From positions 829,655 through 893,654 of the forward strand of contig NZ_KB822575.1 of the NCBI RefSeq assembly GCF_000364605.1: a stretch of 64,000 nucleotides of DNA. Reading direction: 5' to 3'. The notes beneath the pieces are model-generated. The model saw nothing but the letters and a program-made list of their open reading frames with translations, ran no database searches and was not told the DNA's origin. Origin of the DNA: Nocardioides sp. Iso805N. GTDB taxonomy: Bacteria; Actinomycetota; Actinomycetes; Propionibacteriales; Nocardioidaceae. The position numbers and the translations under genes were made by a program. This document shows, in pieces, positions 37,715-46,997 of the stretch; position 1 is the stretch's first letter, and every line of letters starts with the position of its first letter.

Positions 37715-39376
37715 TCAGCCGCGGCGGAGCCGAGCAGACAATGCCGAGATGAATGAGGTCAGTTCGGCGATCCGCAGCACCCGGGCGCCGAGGAAGATCA
37801 GGCCCAGGTCGAGGCTGCCGACCACGGCTGTCTTGATCGCGGCCTGCGACCACGACCGCTCGGGCCAGAGGTGGTCGAAGCCGCGGCCGGCGAACCAGGC
37901 GACCGTCGTCGCGACAGCAGTCACCAGCAGCATCCTGATCGCGAACCGGAAGAGCAGGTCGGTACGCAGCGGGCCGATGCGCCGGTTGAGCCGGGTGTAG
38001 GCGTTGACCGAGCCGACCAGATAGGCCAGACCCCAGGCCGCGGCCAGCGCCGGGGCGGTGTGCTCGGGGTCGACCCGATGCACCAGGGCCACCGCGGCGA
38101 CGATGTTCACGGCGGCGACCAGGCACTGCATCCAGAAGACCGTCTTGTTGCGCTCGAGGGCGTAGAAGCCGCGCAGCAGGACGTACTGGGCGGTGAAGAA
38201 GACCAGGCCCGGTCCGAACATGGCGATGGTCGGGCCGTAGGCCTTGTACTGCGACGCCGAGGCCCCGAAGCCGAACATGATGTGACCGAGGTCGATGGCG
38301 AGGACCGGGAGCAGGGCGGCGAAGGGCAGCACGATCGCGAGCGAGGCGCGCAGCGTGCGGACCACGCCGTACGCGAATCCTCGGGGATCGATCGCGACCA
38401 CCCGTGCCGAGAGTGTCGGCAGGATCGCCGTGGCCAGCGAGACCGTGACGATGGAGTGCGGCACCTGCGTGAGCAGGAAGCTGTAGGAGTAGATGGTGTA
38501 GCCGGTGCCGTCCCGGCCACTGCCGCTGGTCGCGAGGATGGTGACCACGGTGTAGGCGATCTGGTTGACCACCACGAAGAGCACCGTCCACACACCCAGG
38601 CGCAGGGTGTGGCTCAGGCCGGTGTTGCGGAAGTCGAAGCGTGGTCGGTAGAGGAACCCGGACCGGCGCAGGTAGGGCACCAGCACCAGGAACTGCACGG
38701 CGATGCCGGCGGTCGACCCCAGCCCGAGCCACAGCTCCTCGGCGGGGGAGTACGCGCCGGTGCCGGCGGTCCCGAAGTGCGCCATGTAGGTGACCAGGAC
38801 CGCGACCGAGATGATGTTGTTCGTGATCGGTGCCCACATCATCGGCCCGAAGCTGCCCCGGGCGTTGAGCACCTGGCCGACCAGCACGAACATGCCGTAG
38901 AAGAAGACCTGCGGCAGGCAGTAGCGGGCGAAGGCGACCGCACTGGCCGTCTCCTCCGCGCTGTGATGGTGGAAGTAGAGATGGATCAGCCACGGGGCGC
39001 CCAGCACCAGCAGCACCGTGACAGCGCCGAGGAAGAGCGCCGCCAGCGTGATCACCCGCTGGGTGAAGGCGTCGCCGCGGTCCTCGTCGTTCTTCAGCGC
39101 TCGCACGAGCTGCGGCACGAGCACGGCGTTGAAGACGCCGCCCGCGAGCAGGATGTAGAGCATGTTCGGGATCGTGTTGGCGACGTTGAAGACGTCGGCG
39201 CGAGCGCCCGAGCCGATCGCCGCCGCGAGCAGCGCCGCACGGACGAAGCCGCTGAGCCGGGAGAACAGCGTCCCGACGGCCATCACCGCGCTCGCGCCGC
39301 CGATCGAGGTGCGACCGACACCGGGCAGCATGGCCGTACGCCGCGCAGGCACCGCCTTGCGCTTGCCAGCGCTCAT
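37715..39376 (-). CDS. murJ: Lipid II flippase MurJ (MviN)
   Basis: 553 residues, about 14 TM helices of the MOP superfamily. Typical segments: GTLFSRLSGFVRAALLAAAIG near the start, ANTIPNMLYILLAGGVFNAVLVPQLV and LYFHHHSAEE. MurJ flips lipid II across the membrane for peptidoglycan synthesis. The start overlaps the stop of the upstream DUF6049 gene (ATGA). Downstream is the pseudokinase normally fused to MurJ in mycobacteria. Confidence 0.95.
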   Translation of the reverse strand: MSAGKRKAVPARRTAMLPGVGRTSIGGASAVMAVGTLFSRLSGFVRAALLAAAIGSGARADVFNVANTIPNMLYILLAGGVFNAVLVPQLVRALKNDEDRGDAFTQRVITLAALFLGAVTVLLVLGAPWLIHLYFHHHSAEETASAVAFARYCLPQVFFYGMFVLVGQVLNARGSFGPMMWAPITNNIISVAVLVTYMAHFGTAGTGAYSPAEELWLGLGSTAGIAVQFLVLVPYLRRSGFLYRPRFDFRNTGLSHTLRLGVWTVLFVVVNQIAYTVVTILATSGSGRDGTGYTIYSYSFLLTQVPHSIVTVSLATAILPTLSARVVAIDPRGFAYGVVRTLRASLAIVLPFAALLPVLAIDLGHIMFGFGASASQYKAYGPTIAMFGPGLVFFTAQYVLLRGFYALERNKTVFWMQCLVAAVNIVAAVALVHRVDPEHTAPALAAAWGLAYLVGSVNAYTRLNRRIGPLRTDLLFRFAIRMLLVTAVATTVAWFAGRGFDHLWPERSWSQAAIKTAVVGSLDLGLIFLGARVLRIAELTSFISALSARLRRG

Positions 39377-41631
39377 CGGGGCTCCGCCGGGGTGTCAGCG
39401 TCGCCCACGCCGGCGGCCTCGGTCGCCGCGTTCGCGGACGTCGAGGGGCTGGCATCGGGGTCGGTGTCGGGCTCGGGGTCTGCCGGTCGGGTCCCGGCGC
39501 GGAGCCGCCGCACCAGCCTGACCACGATCGCGGTGAACAGCAGGCCCAGGCCGCAGCCGATGAAGAGCCAGATGATGCGGCTGACCTGCGCCGTACGGAT
39601 GGGGAAGCTCGTCTGCGAGCCGAGCGGGATGCCGCCGCTGTCCGTCAGCTGCAGGATCACCGTGTGCACGCCGTTGGTGGTGGCCTTCGCGGTCAGAAGG
39701 ACACCGGTGCGGCCGTCTGCCGGGATGTCCAGCTTGCGCGGGGCCGAGATGGTCATGCCGTTGTCGGCCACGGAGCGCACCTTGACGGTGATGTCCTGAT
39801 CGAGGCCGTTGACCACCGTGGCGTTGAACTTGCCGCGATCGCTGGCCAGCGTCACCGACGGCGGCGCCTCCACGGTGACAGTGCGCAACTGGGCGTCGAT
39901 CGCCTCGCGAGTGCGCTCTGCCGCGGCCCCGCCGGCCCCGCCGCGGGCGGTGTAGGACGCGCTGGTGAGCGCATCGTCGAGCACCGTGGTGCCGACGGCG
40001 TTGTTGTGGCTCAGCACGCTCTGCAGCACGCTGCCCGCCTGCCGCAGCCCGTCCACGGCGGCGAACGTGCGTCCCGGCAGCTCGCTCTCGAACTCGGCGT
40101 CGGGATAGCGCATACGGGTGGGCTGAACCTCCTGGGCCACCGACGTCAAGGTCGCCCCGTCGATCGAGCTCGGCTGGATCCACCTCTTGTGCAGACCGTC
40201 GAAGAAGGCGGTGCTGTCCCCCGCGGGGTTCCACTCGGCAGGCAGTACGGCGATCACCGGGTCGTCGGTACCCAGCCGCAGCGCCGACTGTGCCAGCAGC
40301 TCCTGGCGAACCGGGACCAGGCCGAGCTGGTCGCCCGGCGGCGGCCCGCCGGAGGCGACCAGCGAGGACGTGGTGATGACCGCGCGGCCGCTCACGCTGG
40401 CGACGGCCGGCACGGTCCCGCTGATGGCCTGGTCACTGAGGAGCAGCTTGGGCGCGCTGGAGCCGACGTTGAGGGCGCCCGGCTGGAGATAGCCGTTGAT
40501 CGGGGCATCGATCGGGGCGGCGTTGGTGATGCCGAGCGCGGTCAACGCCTCGGTGCTGCGCCGGCGCGCGACGGCGTACAGGCCGGGATCGTGGCGTGCG
40601 CTGGCCGCCAGGTCGAGGTCGCCGTAGGGGAGCGCGTAGACGGCGGGGCTGGTCTTGAGCTCGGCGATCAGGCGCGCCAGCCATGCCTTGGCGATGTCGG
40701 CGGCGTCGTCCGCGGCGGCTCGCTCGTCGCCGCTCTGCGTCGGACTGGGGCTCGGGGAGGCCCCGCCGGCCGTGTCGCTGCCGTCGGTCGGGGCGATGCT
40801 GCGCGGGGGGTTGCCGTCGGCGAGCTGCTTGATGGCGTCGATGACGGCGGGGTCGACGAGCCAGGAGACGGGGTGGCCTGCGGCGAAAGTGAGCACGTTG
40901 TCGAGCCGGCCGCCGGTGGAGATCCGCTGCACCCACTTCTCCGGAGCGGCGAGGGTGCCGTCGGGCTGGCGCAGCACCCGCTGCCGCAGCGGTACGACGA
41001 CGGCAGTCTTCACCGGAGTGGTCTTCTTCCCGGCATCGACCAGCGGCAGGAACGTCCGGGCCCGCCCGTCGGCGGCCTTGTCCCGGCCCGCGGCGTCGGT
41101 GCCGAGCACCTGGACGCCGAACCAGTAGACGCCCGGTGCCGTGATCGGGTTGCCGTCGCTGTCGACCAGGTCGCCGCGGGGGATCGTCAGGGAGTAGGTG
41201 TCGCTCTGCCCCGGCTGCAGCGAGGCGATGGTCTCGAAGTCGCCGTACGTGGTGATCCGGTTGCCGACGTCCTGGGTGGGGTCGGAGAGCGACGCCTCGG
41301 TCAGCTCGGTCTCGGTGGTCAGCGGGGTGCTGCCGATGAAGGCGTGGACGTTGATGTCCTGCCAGGTCTGGGTGTCGTCGTTCGTGATCGTGCCCGAGAC
41401 CTGCACCGTGCCCTTGGTGGGGTCGGCCTTCAGCGAGGACGGGCTCAGGCTCTCGATCGTCACGCCCAGCGGGTCGGCCTTGGCGCTGGCGGTCCTGCTG
41501 TCGGTCTTGTGCACCTGGGCGGCGTGTGCAGCCGTCGTCGGGAGCGCGGCGAGGCCGGTCAGGACGGCGAGCAGGAGCGTGACGACGGTCGTCGCCGGCG
41601 CCCACGCAGGGACGGTACGGCGAGCGGGCAT
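39373..41631 (-). CDS. DUF6049 family secreted/membrane-anchored protein
   Basis: 752 residues from ATG 41631. Signal peptide-like N-terminus (about 10-37, ending AAHAA), a large extracytoplasmic region with beta-rich segments, then a C-terminal TM helix (about 690-712, IIWLFIGCGLGLLFTAIVV) and an acidic cytoplasmic tail. Matches the family encoded between pcnA and murJ in actinobacteria (Rv3909 position). Function unknown, presumed envelope-related from the linkage with murJ. Divergent from pcnA. Confidence 0.88.
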   Translation of the reverse strand: MPARRTVPAWAPATTVVTLLLAVLTGLAALPTTAAHAAQVHKTDSRTASAKADPLGVTIESLSPSSLKADPTKGTVQVSGTITNDDTQTWQDINVHAFIGSTPLTTETELTEASLSDPTQDVGNRITTYGDFETIASLQPGQSDTYSLTIPRGDLVDSDGNPITAPGVYWFGVQVLGTDAAGRDKAADGRARTFLPLVDAGKKTTPVKTAVVVPLRQRVLRQPDGTLAAPEKWVQRISTGGRLDNVLTFAAGHPVSWLVDPAVIDAIKQLADGNPPRSIAPTDGSDTAGGASPSPSPTQSGDERAAADDAADIAKAWLARLIAELKTSPAVYALPYGDLDLAASARHDPGLYAVARRRSTEALTALGITNAAPIDAPINGYLQPGALNVGSSAPKLLLSDQAISGTVPAVASVSGRAVITTSSLVASGGPPPGDQLGLVPVRQELLAQSALRLGTDDPVIAVLPAEWNPAGDSTAFFDGLHKRWIQPSSIDGATLTSVAQEVQPTRMRYPDAEFESELPGRTFAAVDGLRQAGSVLQSVLSHNNAVGTTVLDDALTSASYTARGGAGGAAAERTREAIDAQLRTVTVEAPPSVTLASDRGKFNATVVNGLDQDITVKVRSVADNGMTISAPRKLDIPADGRTGVLLTAKATTNGVHTVILQLTDSGGIPLGSQTSFPIRTAQVSRIIWLFIGCGLGLLFTAIVVRLVRRLRAGTRPADPEPDTDPDASPSTSANAATEAAGVGDADTPAEPR

Positions 41632-41741
41632 GCGGTTGAGGATATCGGCCGGACGGCGGGGCTCCGACTGCGCGATGAGGCAAGGCCGTGCCCGGTCCTT
41701 CGCGGACCCGCCGCGAGTGCGCCAGCCACGGGCAGCGCGGC

Positions 41742-41758
41742 TAGAATCCTCCGTCGTG
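41742..41758 (+). promoter_or_regulatory. Leaderless promoter of pcnA
   Basis: A -10 hexamer TAGAAT (41742-41747) ends 8 nt before the GTG start and no ribosome site is present, so the transcript probably begins at the start codon. Confidence 0.55.
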
Positions 41759-43222
41759 TCTGATCCGTCCCTCGCTCCCCTCTCCATCGTCGAGGTGCAG
41801 CGAGCGGTGGACGCCGAGCTCGACCGGCTGGCCGGGGTGCTGGAGCCGCTGGGTGAGTTGTTCGCGGCCGCCGGACACGAGCTGGCCCTCGTCGGTGGCC
41901 CGGTCCGCGACTCGATGCTCGGCCGGCCGGTGAACGACCTGGACTTCACCACCTCCGCGCACCCGGAGGAGACCGAGCGGCTGCTCAAGCAGTGGACCAG
42001 GGCGACCTGGGACATGGGTCGCGACTTCGGCACGATCGGTGCCCGCAAGGACGACTGGGTGGTGGAGATCACCACCTATCGCTCCGAGGCCTACGACCCG
42101 GACTCGCGCAAGCCCACGGTCGCCTACGGCTCCTCCCTGGCCGGTGACCTCGGTCGCCGCGACTTCACCGTGAACGCGATGGCGGTGCGCCTTGCCGGGC
42201 CCGAGGGGGTCGGACGCAGCGTCGAGGACCCGTACGGCGGCGTACTCGATCTTGCGCACCGGGTGCTGCGCACCCCGGGTCGGCCCGAGGACTCGTTCTC
42301 CGACGACCCGCTGCGGATGATGCGGGCCGCCCGCTTCGCCGCCCAGCTCGGCTTCACCGTCGCGCCCGAGGTGGTCGAGGCGATGACCGCGATGGCGGGT
42401 CGCATCTCGATCATCTCCGCCGAGCGAGTGCGCGACGAGCTGGTCAAGCTGATCTGCGCTCCGTACCCGCGCCGCGGACTCGCCCTGCTGGTCGAGACCG
42501 GACTGGCCGACCTGGTCCTGCCCGAGCTGCCGGCGCTGCGGCTGGAGGCCGACGAGCACCATCGTCACAAGGACGTCTACGAGCACAGCCTGACCGTGCT
42601 GGACCAGGCGATCGACCTGGAGTCACGGCTGCCCGACGGCGGTCCCGACTTCGTCTCCCGCTTCGCGGCGCTGATGCACGACGTCGGCAAGCCGAAGACC
42701 CGCCGCTTCGTCGACGGCGGCGCGGTCACCTTCCACCACCACGACGTGGTCGGCGCCAAGATCACCCGCAAGCGGATGAAGGATCTGCGCTTCTCCAACG
42801 ACGAGATCGACGCGGTCTGTCACCTGATCGAGCTGCATCTGCGCTTCCACGGCTACGGGACCGGGGAGTGGACCGATTCCGCCGTACGTCGCTACGTCCG
42901 TGACGCCGGCGACCAGCTGGAGCGGCTGCACATCCTGACCCGTGCCGACTGCACCACCCGCAACCGGCGCAAGGCCGAGCGGCTCGCGCGGACCTACGAC
43001 GCGCTCGAGGAGCGGATCGAGCGGCTGTCCGAGGAGGAGGAGCTGGCTGCGATGCGCCCGGCCCTCAACGGCGAGCAGATCATGGCGCTGCTCGGTATCG
43101 GGCCGGGGCCGACGGTGGGTGCGGCGTACAGGTTCCTGCTCGAGCTGCGCATGGACGAGGGTGTCCTGTCGGAGGACGAGGCCGCCGCGAGACTGCGTGC
43201 GTGGTGGGCTACTCGGGAGTAG
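41756..43222 (+). CDS. pcnA: CCA tRNA nucleotidyltransferase
   Basis: 488 residues from GTG. Nucleotidyltransferase head: LVGGPVRDSMLGRPVNDLDFTT (about 46-67, catalytic DLD) and GRRDFTVNAMA; ARFAAQLGF; then an HD domain (HDVGKPKTR with HHHDVVGA). It adds CCA to tRNA 3' ends, relevant here because at least tRNA-Ile lacks an encoded CCA. Some homologues are labelled poly(A) polymerase; the HD domain and length favour CCA-adding. Divergent from DUF6049. Confidence 0.94.
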   Translation: MSDPSLAPLSIVEVQRAVDAELDRLAGVLEPLGELFAAAGHELALVGGPVRDSMLGRPVNDLDFTTSAHPEETERLLKQWTRATWDMGRDFGTIGARKDDWVVEITTYRSEAYDPDSRKPTVAYGSSLAGDLGRRDFTVNAMAVRLAGPEGVGRSVEDPYGGVLDLAHRVLRTPGRPEDSFSDDPLRMMRAARFAAQLGFTVAPEVVEAMTAMAGRISIISAERVRDELVKLICAPYPRRGLALLVETGLADLVLPELPALRLEADEHHRHKDVYEHSLTVLDQAIDLESRLPDGGPDFVSRFAALMHDVGKPKTRRFVDGGAVTFHHHDVVGAKITRKRMKDLRFSNDEIDAVCHLIELHLRFHGYGTGEWTDSAVRRYVRDAGDQLERLHILTRADCTTRNRRKAERLARTYDALEERIERLSEEEELAAMRPALNGEQIMALLGIGPGPTVGAAYRFLLELRMDEGVLSEDEAAARLRAWWATRE

Positions 43223-43232
43223 GTTCCTCCCC

Positions 43233-43685
43233 ATGAGCGATCTCACTGCCTCTGTCACCATCGCCGCCCCGCCCGCTGACGTGTGGGCCCTGGTCACCGA
43301 CGTGAAGCGGATGGCTGAGTGGAGCCCGCAGGTCCGGCGCTCCTTCGTGGCCGGCGGTCAGGTCCGGCTGGGCACGCGGTTCTTCAACATCAACCGCGAC
43401 GGCTGGAAGCACTGGCCCACGACCGCGAAGGTGGTCCGCTTCGCGCCCAACGCAGACTTCGCGTTCCGGATCACCGAGAACAGGACGGTCTGGTCCTTCC
43501 GGCTGGAGCCGACCGCCGACGGTGGCACCGTGCTGACCCAGGCCCGCGAGACCCCCGACGGGATCGCCCCGATCTCCCACGCCCTGGTCAAGGTCGGCCT
43601 GGGCGGGCAGGAGTACTTCATCGGCTCGCTCGAGACCGGGATGGCGCAGACGTTGCAGCGGATCAAGGTGGCTGCGGAGAACTGA
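43233..43685 (+). CDS. SRPBCC (START-like) family protein
   Basis: 150 residues. The SRPBCC helix-grip fold begins SVTIAAPPADVWALVTDVKRMAEWSPQV; further FRLEPTADGGTVLTQARET and a C-terminal long helix LETGMAQTLQRIKVAAE. Members bind hydrophobic ligands or act as cyclases/dehydrases; nothing here identifies the ligand. It lies 10 bp after pcnA and may be co-transcribed. Confidence 0.85.
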   Translation: MSDLTASVTIAAPPADVWALVTDVKRMAEWSPQVRRSFVAGGQVRLGTRFFNINRDGWKHWPTTAKVVRFAPNADFAFRITENRTVWSFRLEPTADGGTVLTQARETPDGIAPISHALVKVGLGGQEYFIGSLETGMAQTLQRIKVAAEN

Positions 43686-43702
43686 TCTCGGGCGCGCTGG
43701 TC

Positions 43703-43799
43703 GGTGTAACACGTCGTCCGTCGGAGTAACACGATGTTCAGGGGGAGTAGCTGCACGTCTAGACAGGCTGCTACTCCCCCTGAACATCGTGTTACTCCC
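43703..43799. repeat. Palindromic dispersed element, copy 1
   Basis: About 97 bp. Perfect 29-bp inverted arms at 43723-43751 and 43770-43798 (outer ends GGAGTAACACGATG / CATCGTGTTACTCC) with an 18-nt loop containing GTCTAGAC. A further direct GGTGTAACACG lies 20 bp left of the left arm. It sits between convergent pcnA-SRPBCC and the AbiEi-like gene, where it could also terminate both. See copies 2 and 3. Confidence 0.9.
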
Positions 43800-43846
43800 G
43801 ACGACGTGACATGGCCCGCCCCGGGCCGCGACAGCGATGACGTTGC

Positions 43847-44854
43847 TCAGGCCGCGCGGCGGCGCTCGACGATGACGTACGGCGCGAGGTCGCTGATGTC
43901 GGTGCCCCACATGGCGGTGGTCGCGTCATAGGCACGACGCGCTCGAAGTTTGGCGGCTCCCCGGCCAGGTCCCCAGACGTCGGTCCAGATGAAGCGAGAC
44001 ATCCCGAGGCGGTAGCCGCGGAACCAGTCCTCGCGATTCTTCTCCTCGAACAGAGCATCCTCGGGGGTGAGGAGCCGGCGGCTCGTGTCAGGGCGCTGAT
44101 ACTTCTGGCGACCGTCGAACTCGAACAGGTGTCGCCCTGCTCGAGCATCGGCCCACGCCTCGCGGCGCTCGTCGCGCATCCCGAACTGGGTGTGCACGGG
44201 GCCGATCCCGGACTCTTCCAACAGCAGCCGCATCAGCGTTTCCGGCACGGACTCGGAGCCGCCGGAGGACTGCGCCAGGCAGATCACAGCACGTCGGTGG
44301 TCCGGCCAGTGCAGCATCGTGTCGAGGATGTTCTCCAGCTCCAACACGGTCGTGCCCTGCCAGCGCACGCGGTCGATGGCCACCTCACCGTACGGCGAGC
44401 CGTGCTCGCGCGCGATGTCGATCGCGGTTCGAGCCGGGTCGAGCACTCGAAAACCGTTGGCCTCGACGACGTCGCCCTTGCGGTAGGGCGCTAGATGGTG
44501 CTTGATGCCATGGCGATTGTGGGTGCCGACATTCGGGCGCGTGACATGGGTCATCCGGCGCGGTGGTAGCAGCAGACCGAGCCCCAGCTCCAGGGCGGCC
44601 GTCTCGTGACTGCGGACGAACGGGACGGTGATCCGAAGGCAGGCCGCGCGGTCGACCAGCCGTTGCCTCCCGGCGAGCGTCGTGGTCGAGGAGACCAGCT
44701 CGGCGTCGGCGTAGACGCCGCGCCGTACGACGCACCATCGGCCACTGCGGACGAGTCGGACGATCTCTTCGGTGGTCATGTCGGCTGCCAGGGCCTGGGC
44801 CCGGCTGATGAGCCCGTGCTGGTTCGCCATGAGGCCGAGCACCTTCGTCCGCAT
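43847..44854 (-). CDS. AbiEi-like antitoxin-domain protein with Vsr/DUF559-like C-terminus
   Basis: 335 residues from ATG 44854 (no ribosome site; start uncertain). The N-terminal winged helix (ANQHGLISRAQALAADMTTEEIVRLVRSGRWCVVRRGVY) is the AbiEi antitoxin type. The C-terminal third (HLFEFDGRQKYQRPD, EEKNREDWFRG) resembles the Vsr/DUF559 nuclease-like fold. AbiEi proteins repress and neutralise AbiEii nucleotidyltransferase toxins, but no toxin gene is adjacent, so this is an orphan or a DNA-binding protein of another role. Palindromic element copies flank it on both sides. Confidence 0.8.
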   Translation of the reverse strand: MRTKVLGLMANQHGLISRAQALAADMTTEEIVRLVRSGRWCVVRRGVYADAELVSSTTTLAGRQRLVDRAACLRITVPFVRSHETAALELGLGLLLPPRRMTHVTRPNVGTHNRHGIKHHLAPYRKGDVVEANGFRVLDPARTAIDIAREHGSPYGEVAIDRVRWQGTTVLELENILDTMLHWPDHRRAVICLAQSSGGSESVPETLMRLLLEESGIGPVHTQFGMRDERREAWADARAGRHLFEFDGRQKYQRPDTSRRLLTPEDALFEEKNREDWFRGYRLGMSRFIWTDVWGPGRGAAKLRARRAYDATTAMWGTDISDLAPYVIVERRRAA

Positions 44855-44959
44855 GGTATGAGCGTCGGTCAGTGGCTGGCCCGTTGCCAGCGCCGTACCT
44901 GGGGCTGTGAAGTTCGCGGACTGGCGGGTCGCTGTGGACGAGATTCGGCCGGTCTGGGA

Positions 44960-45055
44960 GGAGTAACACGCTATCGACTGAAGTGACACGATGCCCAGGG
45001 GGAGTAGCAGCACGTCTGGACAGGCTGCTACTCCCCAGAACATCGTGTTACTCCC
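44960..45055. repeat. Palindromic dispersed element, copy 2
   Basis: About 96 bp, the same organisation as copies 1 and 3, with more substitutions: GGAGTAACACG, then GAAGTGACACG 20 bp on, GGGGGAGTAGC, loop AGCACGTCTGGACAGGCT, then GCTACTCCCC and CATCGTGTTACTCCC. Arms are imperfect. It lies between the start of the AbiEi-like gene and the ino1 terminator. Confidence 0.85.
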
Positions 45056-45080
45056 GATCGCCAGCCAAGAGAAATGACGA

Positions 45081-45111
45081 AGCCCCGCCTCCCGAATCGG
45101 GAGGCGGGGCT
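45081..45111 (-). terminator. Terminator of ino1
   Basis: Stem AGCCCCGCCTCCC / GGGAGGCGGGGCT with a 5-nt loop (GAATC); on the minus strand it is followed by TCGTCATTTCTC. It lies 14 bp after the ino1 stop. Confidence 0.8.
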
Positions 45112-45125
45112 GTCGTTGAGCGGTG

Positions 45126-46208
45126 TCACTCGCCGGCGATGAACTTCTCCAGCAGAGCGCGACCCTCGGTGTCCTCGATCTGAACCGGCGGGCTCTTCAT
45201 GAGGTAGGCCGAGGCCGGGATGATCGGGCCGCCGACGCCGCGGTCCTTGGCGATCTTCGCGGCACGGACGGCGTCAATGATGATGCCGGCGCTGTTCGGG
45301 GAGTCCCAGACCTCGAGCTTGTACTCCAGGTTGAGCGGAACGTCACCGAAGGCGCGACCCTCGAGGCGGACGTAGGCCCACTTGCGGTCGTCGAGCCACT
45401 GGACGTAGTCCGACGGGCCGATGTGGACGTTCTTGTCGTCGATCTTGTTGGCCAGCGGGCCGGTCAGGTTCGAGGTCACGGCCTGGGTCTTGGAGACCTT
45501 CTTGGACTCAAGACGCTCGCGCTCGAGCATGTTCTTGAAGTCCATGTTGCCGCCGACGTTCAGCTGGTACGTGCGGTCCAGGATGACGCCGCGGTCCTCG
45601 AACAGCTTCGACATGACGCGGTGGGTGATGGTGGCGCCCACCTGCGACTTGATGTCGTCACCGACGATCGGAACGCCAGCGTCCTCGAACTTCTTCGCCC
45701 AGACCGGGTCCGAGGCGATGAAGACCGGGAGCGCGTTGACGAAGGCGACCTTCGCGTCGATGGCGCACTGCGCGTAGAACTTGTCGGCCTCCTCCGAACC
45801 CACGGGGAGGTAGGAGACGAGGACGTCGACCTCGCGGTCCTTGAGGATCTGGACGACGTCGACCGGCTCGGCCGCCGACTCCTCGATCGTCAGGCGGTAG
45901 TACTTGCCGAGGCCGTCGAGCGTCGGGCCGCGCTGGACCTCGACGTTCTTGAACGGCACATCGGCCAGCTTGATGGTGTTGTTCTCCGAGGCGTTGATGG
46001 CCTCGGACAGGTCCTTGCCGACCTTCTTGTCGTCGACGTCGAACGCCGCGACGAACTCGACGTCGGAGACGTGGTAGTCACCGAACTTGACGTGCATGAG
46101 ACCGGGGACGGTGCCCGTCGGGTCGGCGTCCTTGTAGTACTCGACACCCTGCACGAGGGAGCTGGCGCAGTTGCCGACCCCCACGATTGCTACGCGAATC
46201 GAACCCAT
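45126..46208 (-). CDS. ino1: Inositol-3-phosphate (myo-inositol-1-phosphate) synthase
   Basis: 360 residues. NAD-binding start [17 protein letters not shown] (about 5-21), then [23 protein letters not shown] and the catalytic-core [26 protein letters not shown]. It converts glucose-6-phosphate to inositol phosphate, the precursor of phosphatidylinositol lipids and mycothiol in actinobacteria. ATG with a strong AAGGAAGGAG site, sharing one base with the stop of the upstream PadR gene, so both are in one operon. Confidence 0.96.
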   Translation of the reverse strand: MGSIRVAIVGVGNCASSLVQGVEYYKDADPTGTVPGLMHVKFGDYHVSDVEFVAAFDVDDKKVGKDLSEAINASENNTIKLADVPFKNVEVQRGPTLDGLGKYYRLTIEESAAEPVDVVQILKDREVDVLVSYLPVGSEEADKFYAQCAIDAKVAFVNALPVFIASDPVWAKKFEDAGVPIVGDDIKSQVGATITHRVMSKLFEDRGVILDRTYQLNVGGNMDFKNMLERERLESKKVSKTQAVTSNLTGPLANKIDDKNVHIGPSDYVQWLDDRKWAYVRLEGRAFGDVPLNLEYKLEVWDSPNSAGIIIDAVRAAKIAKDRGVGGPIIPASAYLMKSPPVQIEDTEGRALLEKFIAGE

Positions 46209-46798
46209 CAGGGCTCCTTCCTTTCTGTGGTGGTCACTTCCGCACCTGCAAGACCTGAGGCGGGATTTCGCTCGGCATCGATGAGTCCGGAGAGCCATCG
46301 CACCTCCCGCTCCACCGACTCGACACCGTGGCGCTGAAGCTCCCCGGCGTACTGGTCGACTTCCTTCTGCGTCAGCGACAGCTCGCGCTGGACGCGATCG
46401 AGTCGCTCCTGGAGGCGGCTGCGGCGTCCCTCGAGGACGCGCAGCCGGATCTCCATGTCGGTGCGACCGAAGAAGGCGAAGCGGATGTCGAAGTTGTCGT
46501 CCTCCCAGGCGGTGGGACCAACCTCCGACATGAGCCGCTCGAACTCCCTGTGACCTGGTTCGGTCACCTGATAGACGATCCGCGGGCGGCGCGTGACCGG
46601 GGTGACCGACGTGGTCGACTCCTCGATCAGGTGCGCACGCAGCATCTTCTTGAGAGTGGGGTAGAGCGAGCCGTAGGACAGCACCCGACCCCATCCGAGC
46701 ATCAGATTGAGCCGCTTGCGCAGCTCATAGCCGTGCATGGGTCCCTCGTGCAGCAGTCCGAGGACTGCCAGCTCGATGGTCTCTGCCCGACGTGTCAT
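46208..46798 (-). CDS. PadR family transcriptional regulator
   Basis: 196 residues. PadR winged helix ([53 protein letters not shown]) followed by a helical C-terminal domain with a long coiled coil (about 118-165) for dimerisation. Placed directly upstream of ino1 in the same operon, as Rv0047c is with ino1 in M. tuberculosis; it may regulate ino1. An operator-like palindrome overlaps its promoter. Confidence 0.92.
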   Translation of the reverse strand: MTRRAETIELAVLGLLHEGPMHGYELRKRLNLMLGWGRVLSYGSLYPTLKKMLRAHLIEESTTSVTPVTRRPRIVYQVTEPGHREFERLMSEVGPTAWEDDNFDIRFAFFGRTDMEIRLRVLEGRRSRLQERLDRVQRELSLTQKEVDQYAGELQRHGVESVEREVRWLSGLIDAERNPASGLAGAEVTTTERKEP

Positions 46799-46804
46799 GA
46801 GACC

Positions 46805-46817
46805 TATCGTAGCGATA
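46805..46817. promoter_or_regulatory. PadR-type operator overlapping the padR-ino1 promoter
   Basis: TATCG-TAG-CGATA, a 5-bp-arm inverted repeat seven bases upstream of the padR ATG. Its reverse strand contains TACGAT, usable as a -10 element, so a bound regulator would block transcription of padR-ino1. Confidence 0.5.
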
Positions 46818-46997
46818 TATCCGCATGTTGCGAATCCCCGGTACATCGGAGTGTCGCATCGGTGGGGCTCGACGCTCCTCCCGAGGCCTCGACAGGGGGT
46901 TGCGGCCGGTCGGGACGGTGTCCGATGAATCTGGGATCCTGCGCCCCCATGCGTACCCTCGTAACGCCCGACCCCGAGATCGTGGAGATATTGACAC

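Noticed and set aside
35907..39455. A single 1182-codon minus-strand frame that would look like a MurJ-kinase fusion
   Set aside because: MurJ is encoded in a different frame and ends at 37715 with its own stop; upstream of residue MTVHRP the long frame has no MurJ similarity.
43847..44854. Complete type IV AbiE toxin-antitoxin system
   Set aside because: Only the AbiEi-type domain is present; neither neighbour resembles an AbiEii nucleotidyltransferase toxin (pcnA is a CCA-adding enzyme with an HD domain).
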